Shown: in pieces, positions 18,364-27,232 of the stretch
Numbering within the stretch: position 1 is the first letter of the stretch
Layout of the letters: every line of letters starts with the position of its first letter
Source of the DNA: Colwellia demingiae
GTDB lineage: Bacteria; Pseudomonadota; Gammaproteobacteria; Enterobacterales; Alteromonadaceae
Length of the DNA stretch: 64,000 nt
Assembly: GCF_007954275.1 (NCBI RefSeq)
Contig: NZ_VOLT01000003.1
Location: forward strand, 310,001-374,000
Direction of reading: 5' to 3'
Notes under the pieces: generated by a model
Told to the model about the DNA's origin: nothing
Database searches by the model: none
The model's input: only the letters and a program-made list of their open reading frames with translations
Translations under genes and position numbers: made by a program

Positions 18364-18395
18364 ATTATAGCTGTCACTTACTGTTGATTCAACAG
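18364..18395 (-). promoter_or_regulatory. gcvT promoter with overlapping palindrome
   Basis: On the minus strand a -35 TTGAAT (18392-18387) and a -10 TATAAT (18369-18364) are separated by exactly 17 bp. The palindrome CTGTTGATTCAACAG (18381-18395) covers the -35 box and is a plausible operator. Transcription would start near 18357, leaving a leader of only about 25 bases, too short for a riboswitch. Confidence 0.65.
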
Positions 18396-18960
18396 AAAAA
18401 TCCAAATTTTTAAAATATAAACCCAAGTTTTATTCAAAATCAGAATTATATTTTCAAAACATCCGCATTACAAAATTAATGTCATTATTGGCTCGGTGAT
18501 ATAGGCATAGAACAAATAAAAGCCAATAAGATTTTATGGTCGTTCTTCTTGAAGATGCGTTTTTTAGGACTATTGAGCGACTAAAGCTCAAGATCTCGTC
18601 TTTTAAATGGATAGTTTTTTAATAAATATGACAAGAATAATTTGTCTTCTCAGGCCTTTTTGAATAGTTAAGTGAGCAATGCTTTATATTAGCTTGTTGA
18701 TTTCGACCTAGACGTTATCTAGGTGCAGCTTATTGGAAAGTGTAGACGGTAGAGGAAGAACTTGATGAGTTAATGCAGGAGAAACTTCAGTAAAAGCCTT
18801 ATTTACCGGCGTTACTAACTCTAGTTGAGGCCTGTATATTATTTAATTTGGGTATAACTATGTTGCTATACCCTGGCAAGTGATCTTCTTATTAGCCTTT
18901 CTATTACTTTATCTATTAGCTGATCTGTTAACTGATTTATTAACTGATTTATTAGTAACG
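18396..18960. other. Intergenic region between ubiI and gcvT
   Basis: No intact gene is seen. A 9-bp hairpin (TTATTGGCT with AGCCAATAA) occurs near 18487-18530. GGGTATA (18850-18856) faces TATACCC (18867-18873). Near 18711-18800 short frames such as RRYLGAAYWKV look like decayed coding sequence, but none is long enough to name. Degenerate TTAACTGATTTA repeats fill 18900-18955. Confidence 0.45.
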
Positions 18961-20313
18961 TTACAGTGCGTCTTTTTGATAAGCGAGTTCTGGAAGGTCT
19001 GCTTTAATACCTAATGCTTGTGCGATAAGGCGGTTTTTAGCAGGGGCAAAGTTATTAAGAATATTCATGCCGACACCACGTAGTAATTTAACGGGTGATT
19101 GTTGCGGAGCAAAGGCTTGTTTTATGCCAGCCATCGCAGTGATCATTTCAGTGGCTTCACTTTTACGCCAGCGAGAGAACGCTTTAAGATCTGAGGTATT
19201 AACGAGTTCAGCATGGCTTTCATCATGTTCACTAAGTTTTGCAGTTAAGGTTTGCGCTAAGGCCGCGGCATCAAGTAAGCCTAAGTTAACGCCCTGCCCT
19301 GCAAGTGGATGTATGGTATGAGCAGCATCGCCAATAAGCACTACGCGGTCTTTAACAAAGTCTTGTGCTAAACGCATGGTTAATGGATAAGTAAAACGCT
19401 CACTTTTAAGGGTAATATCACCTAATTTACCGTCACTGGCTGCCGTTAACTCTTTAGCAAATTCAATGGCATCAAGCGCGATTAAACGTTTTGCATCCTC
19501 TGGAGAGGTCGAGTAGACGATAGAACATAAATTATTTACCGAGTCAGCTGAGCCCTGTGTCGACAATTCTGATTTTCCTGCCTTTACAGACTTTAGCGGT
19601 AAAAAGGCTAATGGGCCTGTCGGTAAGAAGACTTGCCAAGCTGTATTTTTATGGCCTTGTGGACATTCTACAGTCGCAACAATAGCGTGGTGGTCGTAAT
19701 CTTTAAAGATCATCGCCATGTTCATTTGCTGACGTACCCACGAGTTAGCACCGTCTGCGCCAACGACAAGTTTAGCAATAATAGGTGCTGTTGGTGTGCT
19801 GCTGCCATTACTTGCAGAGTTATGAACAGCAGAATCATGAGAACAGGGTTCATTGGCAAAAGTGGCAAATACTTCACTGTCACCTTGACTAAGGCTGGCT
19901 AACTTATTGTCATTAAAAAAGTGAATACCTTCGTCAAGTTCAGCTTGTTGCCATAATGCGTGGCGAATCACTTTATTTTCGATGATCCAACCAAGGTTAT
20001 CTTCCGAGGGGAAGCTAGCACTGTCCTTGGCTGAAAAGTCGAGTTTCCCTAATCCAGCTTTATCCCAAACATGCATGTGCTGATAATCTTGTACTCGGCT
20101 GTTTTCAAGAGCAGACCAAACGCCTAAGTTAGCAAAGATATTTTTACTGGCTACATTAATAGCACTCACTCTAACATCTATATTTTCATCAAGTTCAGGG
20201 ACAGCTAAGGTATCTACCATGGCAATTTCTAGCTGGCTATTTTTACGTAAAGCTAACGCAAGCGTTAAACCCACCATGCCTGCACCGACAATTAACACAT
20301 CAAATTTTTGCAT
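18961..20313 (-). CDS. ubiI: FAD-dependent 2-polyprenylphenol hydroxylase (UbiI/VisC type)
   Basis: Flavoprotein monooxygenase of ubiquinone synthesis; UbiI adds the C5 hydroxyl group. Motifs in order are the FAD-binding DVLIVGAGMVGL, the DG motif VVGADGANSWVRQQ, and the GD motif RVVLIGDAAHTIHPLAGQG. ATG 20313 (450 residues) is preferred over an upstream TTG because a purine-rich AGAAGAGAG precedes it. The assignment as UbiI rather than UbiH rests on gene order: pepP-ubiH-ubiI-gcvT is conserved in Gammaproteobacteria. A Ser/Asn-rich insert lies around residues 165-180. Confidence 0.9.
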   Translation of the reverse strand: MQKFDVLIVGAGMVGLTLALALRKNSQLEIAMVDTLAVPELDENIDVRVSAINVASKNIFANLGVWSALENSRVQDYQHMHVWDKAGLGKLDFSAKDSASFPSEDNLGWIIENKVIRHALWQQAELDEGIHFFNDNKLASLSQGDSEVFATFANEPCSHDSAVHNSASNGSSTPTAPIIAKLVVGADGANSWVRQQMNMAMIFKDYDHHAIVATVECPQGHKNTAWQVFLPTGPLAFLPLKSVKAGKSELSTQGSADSVNNLCSIVYSTSPEDAKRLIALDAIEFAKELTAASDGKLGDITLKSERFTYPLTMRLAQDFVKDRVVLIGDAAHTIHPLAGQGVNLGLLDAAALAQTLTAKLSEHDESHAELVNTSDLKAFSRWRKSEATEMITAMAGIKQAFAPQQSPVKLLRGVGMNILNNFAPAKNRLIAQALGIKADLPELAYQKDAL

Positions 20314-20461
20314 TTTCTCTCTTCTTGAATTCAAATAATGTCACATGGACTCTTAATTAAGTGACCACGGGGATGACGCCTATCTATAGTCGAGCAGCGT
20401 TCACTGCGATAGATAACACCATCATGTTTGAGATTAAAAACACCAATACTTGCAGTCGTCA

Positions 20462-20486
20462 TCCTCGAAATGTTTGTTCGAGGATC
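20462..20486. repeat. Palindromic hairpin between ubiH and ubiI
   Basis: ATCCTCGAA (20462-20470) pairs with TTCGAGGAT (20478-20486) around a 7-base loop. Outside it, AACAC and GTGTT can extend the stem with interruptions. It has the look of a REP-type palindrome inserted in the operon. Confidence 0.55.
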
Positions 20487-20527
20487 TAGTGTTTTCTCTA
20501 TTTCTTGTCATATTAACTCTGGCTAAT

Positions 20528-21835
20528 CTAATAACCCATAGTCTTCTTAACCAAAGCATCTTTAAGCGGCGAAATAACATTAAGTGCTTGTAAGCCAATA
20601 TTTCGGCCAACGACTAATGGAGGTAAATCATTCGCAAACAATGTTACTAACGAATCAGTTAATTGAATAACTTGCTGCTGATCTTTAGCTCTATTCATTT
20701 GGTAACTATGTAATAAGGCAAAATTACCAATATCTTCTCCTGCTGCCAAGGCGTTTTTAACGAGGTCAGCCATCACCGCAACATCGCGTAAGCCTAGGTT
20801 AAAACCTTGCCCGGCAATGGGGTGAATAGTATGTGAGGCATTCCCCACCAACGCCATGCGGTGATAGGTTTGCTGTTGTGCTTGTAATAACACCAAAGGG
20901 TAAGTATCACGTTTACCCACATGCGTTATTGCGCCGAGGTAGCTACCAAATGCGCGCTCTAACTCAACTTTAAAATCATCATCACTTAAGTGTTTAGTTT
21001 CTGCTGCTTGCTCTGGCGTCATCGTCCAAACTAGTGAGCAACGTGATGCACCAGCAGCTGAGGACTTTGCCTTTAATGGTTTTAACGGAAGCATGGCAAT
21101 AGGGCCAAACGGGGTAAACCGTTCAAATGCTTTATGATGATGTGCTTTGCTGGTTGAGACATTAGCAATTAATGCGACTTGCTGATAATCATCACAAGTG
21201 ACGTCAATATTGGCGAGCTTTCTTACCGGTGACTGAGCACCATCACAACCAAGTAGTAGCTTTGCTGACAAGATTTTACCTGAGTTAAGCGTAACCTTTA
21301 CCTGTGCCTTGTCAGTATCGCTAGTGTTGTTATCTTGCCAATTAATGTCAGCTATTGAATCTGGGCTAAACCAGTGAATGTTCTTTTTTACACCAGTGCC
21401 ATTTGTGGCTTTGATCGTATGGTCACTTAGTGCTTTTAATTGCCCTTTACCAATAAGTGCCATTTCGATGACATAACCAAGGGCATTAACGCCATATTCT
21501 TTTGCCGTTAACCTTGCTTTGGCAAAGTGACCACGATCAGAAATATCAATATCCGTAATTGCACTGGCATCATCTTTTAGATATTGCCATGCACCAAGCT
21601 TAGCTAGGTATCTAGCGCTACCGTGAGATAGTGCTAAAACACGTTCATCAAAAAGAGAACTTTCATCTGCTGAGCTGGTTTGACTAAAAGGTTGGGCTTC
21701 AATAATAGCGATGGATAATAAGCTACCATCGCTTTTAGAAAGTTGACTTAAACTTAACGCCATTAAGCTACCAGATAAGCCGCCGCCTGAGATAATGACA
21801 TCAAAATGTTGGTTACTGTTTTCCATAGCGTTCAT
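20528..21835 (-). CDS. ubiH: 2-octaprenyl-6-methoxyphenol hydroxylase UbiH
   Basis: FAD-dependent monooxygenase of aerobic ubiquinone synthesis, adding the C1 hydroxyl group. It has the FAD motif DVIISGGGLSGSLMA, the DG motif LLGCDGAQSPVRKLA and the GD motif MALVGNASHTIHPIAGQGFNLGLRD. The GD motif here reads GNA instead of the usual GDA, as is common in UbiH. The 435 residues are slightly longer than usual because of Lys/Ser-rich loops. ATG 21826 is an alternative start. It lies between pepP and ubiI on the same strand. Confidence 0.9.
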   Translation of the reverse strand: MNAMENSNQHFDVIISGGGLSGSLMALSLSQLSKSDGSLLSIAIIEAQPFSQTSSADESSLFDERVLALSHGSARYLAKLGAWQYLKDDASAITDIDISDRGHFAKARLTAKEYGVNALGYVIEMALIGKGQLKALSDHTIKATNGTGVKKNIHWFSPDSIADINWQDNNTSDTDKAQVKVTLNSGKILSAKLLLGCDGAQSPVRKLANIDVTCDDYQQVALIANVSTSKAHHHKAFERFTPFGPIAMLPLKPLKAKSSAAGASRCSLVWTMTPEQAAETKHLSDDDFKVELERAFGSYLGAITHVGKRDTYPLVLLQAQQQTYHRMALVGNASHTIHPIAGQGFNLGLRDVAVMADLVKNALAAGEDIGNFALLHSYQMNRAKDQQQVIQLTDSLVTLFANDLPPLVVGRNIGLQALNVISPLKDALVKKTMGY

Positions 21836-22018
21836 CTTATTATTGATAGTAGTGTTCGTATTAGTAATGCTATTAGCGTTTTATCGTTAACGTAAGTTAG
21901 CCGTTGCCATGATTTTACTGAAATTGTGCTAGCACTTTATTGATGTAGCCACGTAAATGAATAAAATATAAGGCTTAACAAATTCTCAGAGAAATTACCT
22001 GGTAAAGTCGCAGATAAA

Positions 22019-23413
22019 TTATGCTGTCACTTTGATCATCAAAGCTTCAATGTCTTCAATCGTTTGTGGCGAATTAGCTGTAAGGTTTTCAAAACCCGTT
22101 GCAGTTACGGCAATATTGTCTTCAATACGTACACCAATACCGCGCCACTTTGCCTCGACACTTGAATCGCTCAGTGGAATGTAAATACCCGGTTCGATAG
22201 TCATGACCATACCTACTTCAAAGGCGCGGAGCTGTTCTCTGTCGGTATTAATATAATAATCACCAACATCATGAACATCTAACCCTAACCAATGACCAAG
22301 GCCATGAATAAAGTATTCTTTTACTTTTTTATCGCTAATTAGTTCGGTTAAATCGCCTTCAATTATGCCTAAACCCACTAAACCTTGCGTTAAAAATGCA
22401 TTAGTTAATACATTTAACTTGGCAAAAGACATACCCGGCTTAATGGCGTTGATAGCAAGGTTTTTAGCATCGAGCACTAATTGATAAATGGCTTTTTGCT
22501 CAACGGTAAATTGTCCGTTAACTGGGAAGGTACGGGTAATATCTGCGGCATAACCCGATAATTCAGCGCCGGCATCAATAAGTAATAACTCATTATTTTT
22601 CAATACATCGCTGTTATCGGTGTAATGAAGAATATTGGCGTTATCACCGCCAGCAACAATACTGGCATAAGCTGGGTGTCTAGCACCATGGCGAGCAAAT
22701 TCATGAAGAATTTCGGCTTCCATTTGGTACTCAAATTTGCCCACTTGGCATTTTTGCATAGCACGTTGATGTGCTAAGCCAGATATATGATTCGCTTGGC
22801 GCATCAAGGCCAATTCATTCTCTGTTTTAATTAAACGTAACTCTGCAACTATAGGATCAGCATCCGCAAGATGTTGTGGTGTTTTAGCTCCCTGACGTAG
22901 GTTACTTTTAACTTGTTTTAACCAAGTAAAAACTTGCGCAGCAAAATCATGATCATTAAAACCAAACAGCACTTGGTTTTTACCGTCAAGATAATCAGGC
23001 AGTAGGTTTTCAACATCTGTTACTTCAAAACTTTCATCAACACCATAATCTTGCACAGCTTTGATTTGACCAATGCGTCTGCCCTGCCAAATTTCATGTA
23101 AGGCATCTTTAGGTAATGAGAATAAAATAGACTTATTTTGGCCTTGTTCATTTTTAAGTAAAACTAACAAAGCATCAGGCTCATTAAACCCCGTTAAGTA
23201 GAAGAAGTTTTTATTCTGACAAAACGCATATTCGGTATCGTTACTGCGGGTAAGTTCACTGGCAGCAGGAAACAGTGCAATACTATTATTTGGCAATTTA
23301 GCCATGAATGCAGCGCGATGTTTTGCATAGTCACTTAATGGTAACTGGCTCATTGGTAATTTACTTAACGGTACTTTACTTAAAGGTGTTTCATTTAAAG
23401 GTATAGTGGTCAT
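22019..23413 (-). CDS. pepP: Xaa-Pro aminopeptidase (aminopeptidase P)
   Basis: Cytoplasmic two-metal (Mn) peptidase that removes N-terminal residues preceding proline. The C-terminal pita-bread domain shows the metal ligands: LLIDAGAELSGYAADITRTF (two Asp), HGLGHWLGLDVHD (His), TIEPGIYI (Glu) and GVRIEDNI (Glu). ATG 23413 is chosen over an upstream TTG, giving 464 residues. The N-terminus carries an unusual run of about four degenerate P-L-S-K-x pentapeptides before the conserved YAKHRAAFM. It sits between ygfB-like and ubiH genes as in other Gammaproteobacteria. Confidence 0.96.
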   Translation of the reverse strand: MTTIPLNETPLSKVPLSKLPMSQLPLSDYAKHRAAFMAKLPNNSIALFPAASELTRSNDTEYAFCQNKNFFYLTGFNEPDALLVLLKNEQGQNKSILFSLPKDALHEIWQGRRIGQIKAVQDYGVDESFEVTDVENLLPDYLDGKNQVLFGFNDHDFAAQVFTWLKQVKSNLRQGAKTPQHLADADPIVAELRLIKTENELALMRQANHISGLAHQRAMQKCQVGKFEYQMEAEILHEFARHGARHPAYASIVAGGDNANILHYTDNSDVLKNNELLLIDAGAELSGYAADITRTFPVNGQFTVEQKAIYQLVLDAKNLAINAIKPGMSFAKLNVLTNAFLTQGLVGLGIIEGDLTELISDKKVKEYFIHGLGHWLGLDVHDVGDYYINTDREQLRAFEVGMVMTIEPGIYIPLSDSSVEAKWRGIGVRIEDNIAVTATGFENLTANSPQTIEDIEALMIKVTA

Positions 23414-23514
23414 GTAATATTCGCGCCTATTCAATGTTGTGCTTATTTTGCTAGAGGTAATTATTGACTGTATTTCGTTAACAGTTATTTGAAAGTACTT
23501 TGCAAACCGTAAAG

Positions 23515-24117
23515 TTAGTGAATTATCTTTTTGTCTGTGTTGTTGCTTTCATTATTTGGCGGTGTCGCTAGTTCGCTAAAACATAATAAAGCAGAGATTC
23601 GAACATATTCCCCAATTTCAAAATACGCTTGCTCAGTATCTTCATCTTCTTCCATTTCATCAGATAAGTTAGCAATTTCTCCAAAATCAGTCAGTACTTC
23701 TTTAACTTCGTCAGAAACAACTGGACTATCTTTTTGCTGTAAACCAAATCCTAAGTTAAAACCTTGCACCCAAACACTTAGGGCATGACCACGTTCAGCG
23801 ATAGAATCATCGTCATCGGGTAGTAAAAGGTTAAAGCTATAACTGTCATCTAAAATGCTGCTCCACAATTCACTATACATTTGCTTGAGTGCTTTTTTAA
23901 CTGCGGTTGGAAAGCCATCACCCTCATTAAATAAATCATGTAGCATGGCTACATAACCTTGATCTTCAAATTCAAAACCAGCACAAACTAACCCTGTTAA
24001 TACACCATGAAGTTCACTGGCATGGGACTTTACATCTTCGCTAGTCAAAATGGCTTGCATCGTAGCAAAGTCGATTAAGTTATTGTCGGTATCGTTATTT
24101 GAGGTTATTTCAGTCAT
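23515..24117 (-). CDS. UPF0149 (YgfB/YecA-like) protein
   Basis: Acidic all-helical cytoplasmic protein of the UPF0149 family. Recognisable segments are ASELHGVLTGLVCAGFEFE, LSVWVQGFNLGFGLQ and EIGEYVRISALL. Length is 200 residues, close to the family norm of 190-200. It is the first gene of the ygfB-pepP-ubiH-ubiI series, divergent from zapA, which is the standard arrangement. In Pseudomonas YgfB affects gene regulation linked to beta-lactam resistance; its role here is unknown. Confidence 0.93.
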   Translation of the reverse strand: MTEITSNNDTDNNLIDFATMQAILTSEDVKSHASELHGVLTGLVCAGFEFEDQGYVAMLHDLFNEGDGFPTAVKKALKQMYSELWSSILDDSYSFNLLLPDDDDSIAERGHALSVWVQGFNLGFGLQQKDSPVVSDEVKEVLTDFGEIANLSDEMEEDEDTEQAYFEIGEYVRISALLCFSELATPPNNESNNTDKKIIH

Positions 24118-24320
24118 GATTTACTTTCTATACTTGCAGGGAGTTATGGGAAGTAATGGTATCACTGCCGAAAATGACAGAAAAGGAAAATAACAGAAAA
24201 TGACCATAAAGCGCGCTATTTACTTGCATAGGGAGCTCAGCATCGCTATCATTAAAAATAATAAGCCAAAATAGCTTTGATCTTACCTATATTATTAATA
24301 ATACTTGGAATTTTGTGTAA

Positions 24321-24629
24321 ATGTCGCAACGAACCGTAGAAATCAACATTGTTGATCGCAAGCTAAAAATAGCTTGCCCAATAGGGCAAGAAACCGCCTT
24401 ATTATCTGCGGCGCAAGAATTAAGTGATCGTTTAATCAAAGCTGGTGCTAGCAAAGTAATCAGTACTCCAGAGCAAACCTTAGTGATGACAGCCTTAAAT
24501 TTGGCAAATGATTTACTGAAAGCTCAACAGCAATTAAAAATTGAACAAGAAGATAATCAACAAAAAATTATGTTATTGCAATCAACTATAGAACAAGCCC
24601 TTTCCCATACAAAGAAAAAAATCGCTTAA
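24321..24629 (+). CDS. zapA: Cell division protein ZapA
   Basis: Small FtsZ-ring-associated protein that crosslinks FtsZ filaments. The N-terminal half has VEINIVDRKLKIACPIGQE and AAQELSDRL, and the C-terminal half is a predicted coiled coil rich in Gln and Lys. Its 102 residues match the family. No clear ribosome binding site precedes the ATG. The position, divergent from the UPF0149 gene and upstream of 6S RNA, is conserved in Gammaproteobacteria. Confidence 0.95.
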   Translation: MSQRTVEINIVDRKLKIACPIGQETALLSAAQELSDRLIKAGASKVISTPEQTLVMTALNLANDLLKAQQQLKIEQEDNQQKIMLLQSTIEQALSHTKKKIA

Positions 24630-24787
24630 TCATTAGTCGCTTACTCTTTACATCCCCTCTCAGTACTTTTTATTTCCTTCGCCTACCTTGATGGTAGTTA
24701 AAGCCTAAAAATAAAACAGAACGAATAAATACTCATCACTCAACTAAAAATTACAAAATAAAGCTTATTCGATGATATTTTTTTCGC

Positions 24788-24793
24788 TATACT
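24788..24793 (+). promoter_or_regulatory. -10 box of the 6S RNA gene
   Basis: TATACT lies 7-11 bases before the predicted 5' end of the RNA. The region 17 bp upstream (TTATTC) is a weak -35 match. Confidence 0.5.
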
Positions 24794-24798
24794 AAGTT

Positions 24799-24982
24799 TG
24801 TCTTCTGGGGTGTTTGTGTGTGAACTATGTCCCTGAGCCGATAAGTTTTACCTAAGGAAGTTGACTATTAACTTTTGCGCAAGCCCGGCTCGTATCGGGA
24901 AGCCTACGGTTAGCATGATATTTCCGCCCTGAACACCCGGTGTTCAGGACAAATGTGAGCTGCGGCACCTTGGAAGCGACTT
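24799..24982 (+). ncRNA. ssrS: 6S RNA
   Basis: Regulatory RNA that binds sigma-70 RNA polymerase in stationary phase by mimicking an open promoter. Conserved pieces appear in the family order: GTCCCTGAGCCGATA near the 5' side, GGGAAGCCT, and the CCTGAACAC-CCG-GTGTTCAGG hairpin. The 3' strand, GCGGCACCTTGGAAGCGAC, pairs with GTCTTCTGGGGTG at the 5' end to form the closing stem. Length is about 184 bases, as in E. coli, and it lies downstream of zapA as expected. Exact ends are estimated from the stem. The 3' half is repeated twice more downstream. Confidence 0.93.
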
Positions 24983-25269
24983 TCCCTCTTTAAATGTTTT
25001 CCCCAAGAATAATCAAATATCAGTGATATTTCCGCACAACTCTAGAGAAGCACCCAGTGTTCAGGACAAATGTGAGCTGCGGCACCTTGGAAGCGACTTT
25101 CCCTCTTTAAATGTTTTCCCCAAGAATAATCAAATATCAGTGATATTTCCGCACAACTCTAGAGAAGCACCCAGTGTTCAGGACAAATGTGAGCTGCGGC
25201 ACCTTGGAAGCGACTTTTCCTCTTTAAATGTTTTCCCCAAGAACAATCAAATATCAGCGATATTTCCGC
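24917..25269 (+). repeat. 117-bp tandem duplication of the 6S RNA 3' half
   Basis: TGTTCAGGACAAATG occurs at 24941, 25058 and 25175, an exact 117-bp period. Each unit contains the 6S 3' arm (GCTGCGGCACCTTGGAAGCG), about 40 bp of downstream flank, and TGATATTTCCGC. TGATATTTCCGC also occurs inside the 6S gene at 24917, and a variant ends the array near 25258-25269. Units 2 and 3 lack the 5' half of 6S RNA, and their apical hairpin arm is altered. The near identity of the units points to a recent expansion. Confidence 0.93.
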
Positions 25270-25324
25270 GTAATGCTTTGAACAACATGCCACAACCCTT
25301 TGTCTTATCCTTTATGCTCAGATC

Positions 25325-25357
25325 AAAAAAGGGAAAAGCTTTCACTTTCCCCTTTAT
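25325..25357. terminator. Terminator-like hairpin
   Basis: AAAGGGAAAAG and CTTTCCCCTTT can pair with a small bulge, with an A-run before and a T-rich run after. It lies between the 6S repeat array and the converging chemoreceptor gene and could serve both strands. Confidence 0.6.
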
Positions 25358-25391
25358 TTAATTACCTACACTCACAAGCTTAAAACATTAG

Positions 25392-27065
25392 CTAAACAAC
25401 GAATTTATCAGAAACCTGATTAAGCTCTTGAGAGAGATATTCAAGCTCTTCAAACTTTTCTCTAGAAACGGAAGAACCTTCACCAATTTCTTTTGCGAGG
25501 CTAGCAATGCCAGTAATGCTTTCAGCTACCTGACTAGCAACATCTGATTGCTCAGAAGCAGCGGTTGAAACGTGAATATTCATTTCTGTTAGCTCCTTTA
25601 TTGACTCTGAAGTAGAATCAATAAGACCTCGAATGGCTGACATCGCGTCAGACACCGCAGCTCTTTTATCTGCAGATTCGCTCATATCTTGAATAGTACG
25701 TTGAGAGCTATTTTTCAAACTGTCTAAAATATCTGAAATTTCAACAGTACTTTGTTGAGATCTTTGCGCTAAAGTTCGAACCTCATCGGCAACAACAGCA
25801 AAACCTCGTCCTTGCTCACCGGCACGCGCAGCTTCAATAGCAGCATTTAACGCCAGTAAATTTGTTTGTTCAGAAATCCCTTGTATTACACCAAGTACAG
25901 AGTTAATTGATTCTACATTACTACCGAGATCTTGTACTGAATGTTCAACATTTTCGAGTAATAAATTGAGTTCATTCATGCGCTGATTTGAAGAGTGCAC
26001 TTGTGTAAGAACATTTTGCATTTCTTTTTCAGCTTTTTCAGCTGAAGTACGCGTCACTTCAGCGCTATTAGCAATTTCTGCTGATGTTGAAGCCATTTCC
26101 TCAACGGCGCTAGCAACTTGTGTCGTTTCTTGCATTTGTTGATCTGAAGAATCTTCGAGTCTACGTTGACGTTCTGTTGATTGAACCGCCATCTCAGCCA
26201 AGTTGACACTGGTTTGTTTAATATTACGAATATCACCACCGAGTGCTTTTAGAAAGCGATTAAAGTTATTCGCAATATCACTTAAAACATCAATAGGACT
26301 ATTAACTATAGTCTGCGTTAAATTTCCTTCACCATTTGCTAAAGCTTCCACGGATGAAGATAAGTTTTTAAGGGCACTGTAAATGAGTTTAATAGCAAAG
26401 GTAACGATAAAACCGACAATTAGCGCAATAATCAGTGTGGTTACTAGGCTTTTAGTAATATTACTACTTTGAGAAGCAGAAATTGTTTCATCAATAGAAG
26501 CGATAACTTCGTCCATAGAATCAATATAAAATCCTGTTCCTATCATTAAATCCCATTTATCTATATAAATGGCGTAGCTATATTTAGGTGAAGCTTCAGT
26601 TTCATTTAGCTTAGGGAACCAATAAGTATAAAAGCTGCCACCTTGTTTACTTTTTTGAACTAAATCTCTAATAATATATTGACCCTGTTTATCTTGAAGG
26701 TCCCAATAATTTTTACCAATCCCTGCAGTTTTATTACCCATCAATACTCTTTCGCCATCATTTTTGTAGGCAAATATATAACCAGAGCCTTGATCGAAGG
26801 TCAGGTGAGATAACATTTTTAACGCCTCATCATAACCTTCGGTGCCTGATTGATTAACATAAGGTTGGATAAGAGACTCGACTGAATCAATAATTGCTTT
26901 TAAGCGGTCTTTTTCAATAGTTAATATCGTTTTTTCAGTTAATTTAGTGACATCTTCACCAAAACTATTAAGTGAACTGAACTGAAGATATAGCCCCAAT
27001 AAAGCAACAAATAAAAATGGTATAAATGCTAATGCATATATCTGTACTCTAAGTGATTTGAACAT
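25392..27065 (-). CDS. Methyl-accepting chemotaxis protein with sCache_2 sensor
   Basis: Transmembrane chemoreceptor of 557 residues. Order: transmembrane helix (about 8-28), periplasmic single-Cache domain (about 35-195, with [37 protein letters not shown] and [15 protein letters not shown]), second transmembrane helix (about 200-225), HAMP, and signalling domain. The signalling hairpin tip, [22 protein letters not shown], is conserved. Single-Cache domains of this type bind small carboxylates. It lies beside a TRAP carboxylate transporter on the same strand, and the sensor kinase at 32706 carries a similar Cache domain, so a shared ligand is likely. Confidence 0.93.
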   Translation of the reverse strand: MFKSLRVQIYALAFIPFLFVALLGLYLQFSSLNSFGEDVTKLTEKTILTIEKDRLKAIIDSVESLIQPYVNQSGTEGYDEALKMLSHLTFDQGSGYIFAYKNDGERVLMGNKTAGIGKNYWDLQDKQGQYIIRDLVQKSKQGGSFYTYWFPKLNETEASPKYSYAIYIDKWDLMIGTGFYIDSMDEVIASIDETISASQSSNITKSLVTTLIIALIVGFIVTFAIKLIYSALKNLSSSVEALANGEGNLTQTIVNSPIDVLSDIANNFNRFLKALGGDIRNIKQTSVNLAEMAVQSTERQRRLEDSSDQQMQETTQVASAVEEMASTSAEIANSAEVTRTSAEKAEKEMQNVLTQVHSSNQRMNELNLLLENVEHSVQDLGSNVESINSVLGVIQGISEQTNLLALNAAIEAARAGEQGRGFAVVADEVRTLAQRSQQSTVEISDILDSLKNSSQRTIQDMSESADKRAAVSDAMSAIRGLIDSTSESIKELTEMNIHVSTAASEQSDVASQVAESITGIASLAKEIGEGSSVSREKFEELEYLSQELNQVSDKFVV

Positions 27066-27232
27066 AATCCTACCTAAATTAAATTACCGAAAAAATTGAA
27101 ATTATACACTAGAATTTTAGTACTTAAATACGCAGTTAGTCTAAAGTAATGCATTATTATGTAGAATATTAGAGCGTTAAGGCTATTATTGATTCACCTT
27201 AAAGCTCTATCATTCTCATTGCCGCTAAAACG

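Noticed and set aside
18381..18395. LexA (SOS) box in the gcvT promoter
   Set aside because: The palindrome CTGTTGATTCAACAG has CTG-N9-CAG, whereas the LexA site is CTG-N10-CAG.
18332..18520. Glycine riboswitch upstream of gcvT
   Set aside because: None of the conserved aptamer segments is visible, and the promoter lies only about 25 bases before the start codon.
18711..18800. Possible transposase remnant (RRYLGAAYWKV and VEEELDELMQEKLQ)
   Set aside because: The peptides are too short and broken by stops to assign to any family, so only a note is kept in the intergenic entry.
24917..25269. Possible CRISPR array
   Set aside because: The 117-bp units are near identical throughout, with no short repeats separated by unique spacers and no cas genes nearby.
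25023..25361. 112-codon open frame across the 6S repeat array
   Set aside because: It is created by the 117-bp tandem repeat, whose length is a multiple of three. The encoded repeats come from 6S RNA sequence, there is no ribosome binding site and no family resemblance.
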